Shown here: in pieces, positions 5,611-6,779 of the stretch
How the letters are laid out: the number at the start of each line of letters is the position of its first letter
Position numbering within the stretch: position 1 is the first letter of the stretch
Assembly: GCA_020200195.1 (NCBI GenBank)
Contig: JAIVJE010000420.1
Coordinates: 1 to 6,779, forward strand
Reading direction: 5' to 3'
Origin: Acidobacteriota bacterium
Lineage (GTDB): Bacteria > Acidobacteriota > Vicinamibacteria > Vicinamibacterales > 2-12-FULL-66-21
DNA: 6,779 nucleotides
The notes under the pieces: model-generated
The model's database searches: none
Told to the model about the DNA's origin: nothing
What the model saw: only the letters and a program-made list of their open reading frames with translations
Position numbers and translations under genes: made by a program

Positions 5611-6779
5611 TCAGCCTCCGGAAACGACGGTATGCGTTGGTGCCGCGGTGTCGATGGGCGCCGACGCCCACGCAGGTCCGCGGAACCGGTGCCGCTCGCG
5701 GATCAAGTACCAGGCGCCGAGCAGCAGCGTCAAGCCGGCCATGGTCTTGCCCGCTCTCATGTTGTCGGGAATGCTGAGAATGACCGTGATGAAGACGACC
5801 CAGAGGATCGCCGCGAGATTGATCCCCCATCCATAGCGTCCGAGATGCCATGGACCTCGCGGCGCCTCCGCCATGGTCCCTCTCGCACGCCAGGCGAGAA
5901 ACACCGGGATGATGTACGAGACGTAGAGCCCGATCACGCTGACCGACGTCACGACCGCATAAGCGCCGCTGCTGAGCGTCGCCACGACAGCCACAAGGAC
6001 CGAGAGCCACACGGCGGCTGACGGGGTGCGATGTTCTGCGCTCACGCGTCTCCACAGTCCAGATCCCGGCATGCCGTTGTCGCGGGCGAACGCATAGATC
6101 GTCCGCGAGCTCCAGGTGATGGCCGACAGACCACAGAACCACATCGCCATCGCCGCGAGTCCGGTAAACGCGGCTCCGACGCGCTCGCCGAGCGCCCCAA
6201 CGAGTATCGCAACCACCGCGGGGATCTCATGGCCAGCGGCGTCACGCGCGTTCAGCACCGCCGGAATATCGCGGATGGCCAACGTCAAGGCAATCAGGAG
6301 CAGATACCCGACGACACTCGATACGACGACGGCCATGACGATCCCCCAGGGAACACGACGTCTGGGATCCACCGTCTCCTCTGAGACGGCCGCGGACGCG
6401 TCGTAGCCCGTGAACGTCCACTGTGCCTGGAGCAACCCGACCACGAATGCCCACCAATATGGCCAGCCCTCGCCATTGGACGTAATTCGCGCGAAGAAGA
6501 ACCCGAGCGGCTGTTTCGGTGCAAACAAAAGCAGTGCGCCCACGATGGCAAACACACCCAGCACGTGGACCGTCACGCTGAAGTCGTTGAGCCTCGCCAC
6601 CAGACGGATACCGAAGTGGTTGATCAGCGCGTGCGACAGCAGAATGATTGCGTACACGAGGAACAGCCATCCCGGCGTGGTCGGCAGGCCCAACAAAGGC
6701 GTCACGAACAGCGCGCATCCATAATCGATCGCGGCGACGGCCGACAGCTGGCCCGCGATGTTGAACCATGCGGTGAACC
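5611..6779 (-). CDS. APC-superfamily amino acid/amine permease (ACT-like), N-terminus outside window
   Basis: The frame is open to the right edge; 388 residues are visible, ending at TGA 5611-5613. The visible start, WFNIAGQLSAVAAIDYGCA, matches a membrane segment of amino acid/choline transporter (ACT) family permeases, the bacterial relatives of fungal GABA permeases. Counting from the edge, GYDASAAVSEET at 124-135 is a conserved substrate-site segment and FARDNGMPGS at 230-239 is the typical APC loop. About ten hydrophobic segments follow one another up to a basic and polar C-terminal tail. Full-length members have about 500 residues and 12 membrane spans, so about 110-120 residues are missing. 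An internal GTG at 6705 is not the start, since homology continues before it. It is an inner-membrane cation- or amine-linked importer and the first visible gene of the operon, so it likely brings in the substrate of the ligase. Specificity cannot be read from sequence. Confidence 0.92.
   Translation of the reverse strand, partial: FTAWFNIAGQLSAVAAIDYGCALFVTPLLGLPTTPGWLFLVYAIILLSHALINHFGIRLVARLNDFSVTVHVLGVFAIVGALLLFAPKQPLGFFFARITSNGEGWPYWWAFVVGLLQAQWTFTGYDASAAVSEETVDPRRRVPWGIVMAVVVSSVVGYLLLIALTLAIRDIPAVLNARDAAGHEIPAVVAILVGALGERVGAAFTGLAAMAMWFCGLSAITWSSRTIYAFARDNGMPGSGLWRRVSAEHRTPSAAVWLSVLVAVVATLSSGAYAVVTSVSVIGLYVSYIIPVFLAWRARGTMAEAPRGPWHLGRYGWGINLAAILWVVFITVILSIPDNMRAGKTMAGLTLLLGAWYLIRERHRFRGPAWASAPIDTAAPTHTVVSGG
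5615..5619 (-). promoter_or_regulatory. Ribosome binding site deciding the GTG start of the GS-like gene
   Basis: GGAGG on the - strand, 6 bases before the GTG at 5608. It lies within the last codons of the permease gene. This fixes the start inside the longer open frame, which otherwise runs back antiparallel through the permease. Confidence 0.75.

Noticed and set aside
5609..6142. Upstream extension of the GS-like frame into the permease region
   Set aside because: It overlaps conserved permease sequence in another frame. The GTG at 5608 has a good ribosome binding site and the similarity starts there.

Overview
The window is GC-rich, gene-dense bacterial DNA. A secreted FG-GAP/VCBS propeller protein, a DinB-family protein and an ACT-type amine/amino-acid permease together suggest a soil or sediment bacterium, perhaps Acidobacteriota or a similar high-GC lineage. 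There is no rRNA or other marker gene, so this assignment is weak. I see no tRNA, rRNA, CRISPR array, transposase or complete insertion sequence.

Left part (1-870): the 3' end of a DinB-family gene on the + strand is followed by about 165 bases without a gene. That stretch holds two hairpins and a short near-repeat. Next comes an apparent remnant of an MBL-fold hydrolase gene on the - strand. It keeps only the N-terminal region, and the first histidine of its metal motif has become Asp.

Middle (870-2261): an exported protein with seven FG-GAP/VCBS blades on the + strand. Its recognisable fold ends at about base 2042. The reading frame then continues for 72 codons antisense to the neighbouring aldehyde dehydrogenase gene, so its natural 3' end looks lost or altered.

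Right part (2055-6779): a tight - strand operon in the order permease (entering from the right edge), glutamine-synthetase-like ligase, SDR dehydrogenase, aldehyde dehydrogenase. The gaps are 2, 2 and 7 bases. The ligase keeps the GS metal and ATP-site motifs, but the position of the GS ammonium-site Glu (flap Glu327) is Trp. This points to a gamma-glutamyl-amine ligase rather than a glutamine maker. The set reads as uptake of an amine, gamma-glutamylation, then two successive oxidations (alcohol to aldehyde to acid). That logic fits an amino alcohol such as ethanolamine at least as well as putrescine. The aldehyde dehydrogenase has lost about 25 bases just before its catalytic cysteine and is frameshifted, so the last step is broken as sequenced, unless this is an assembly error.
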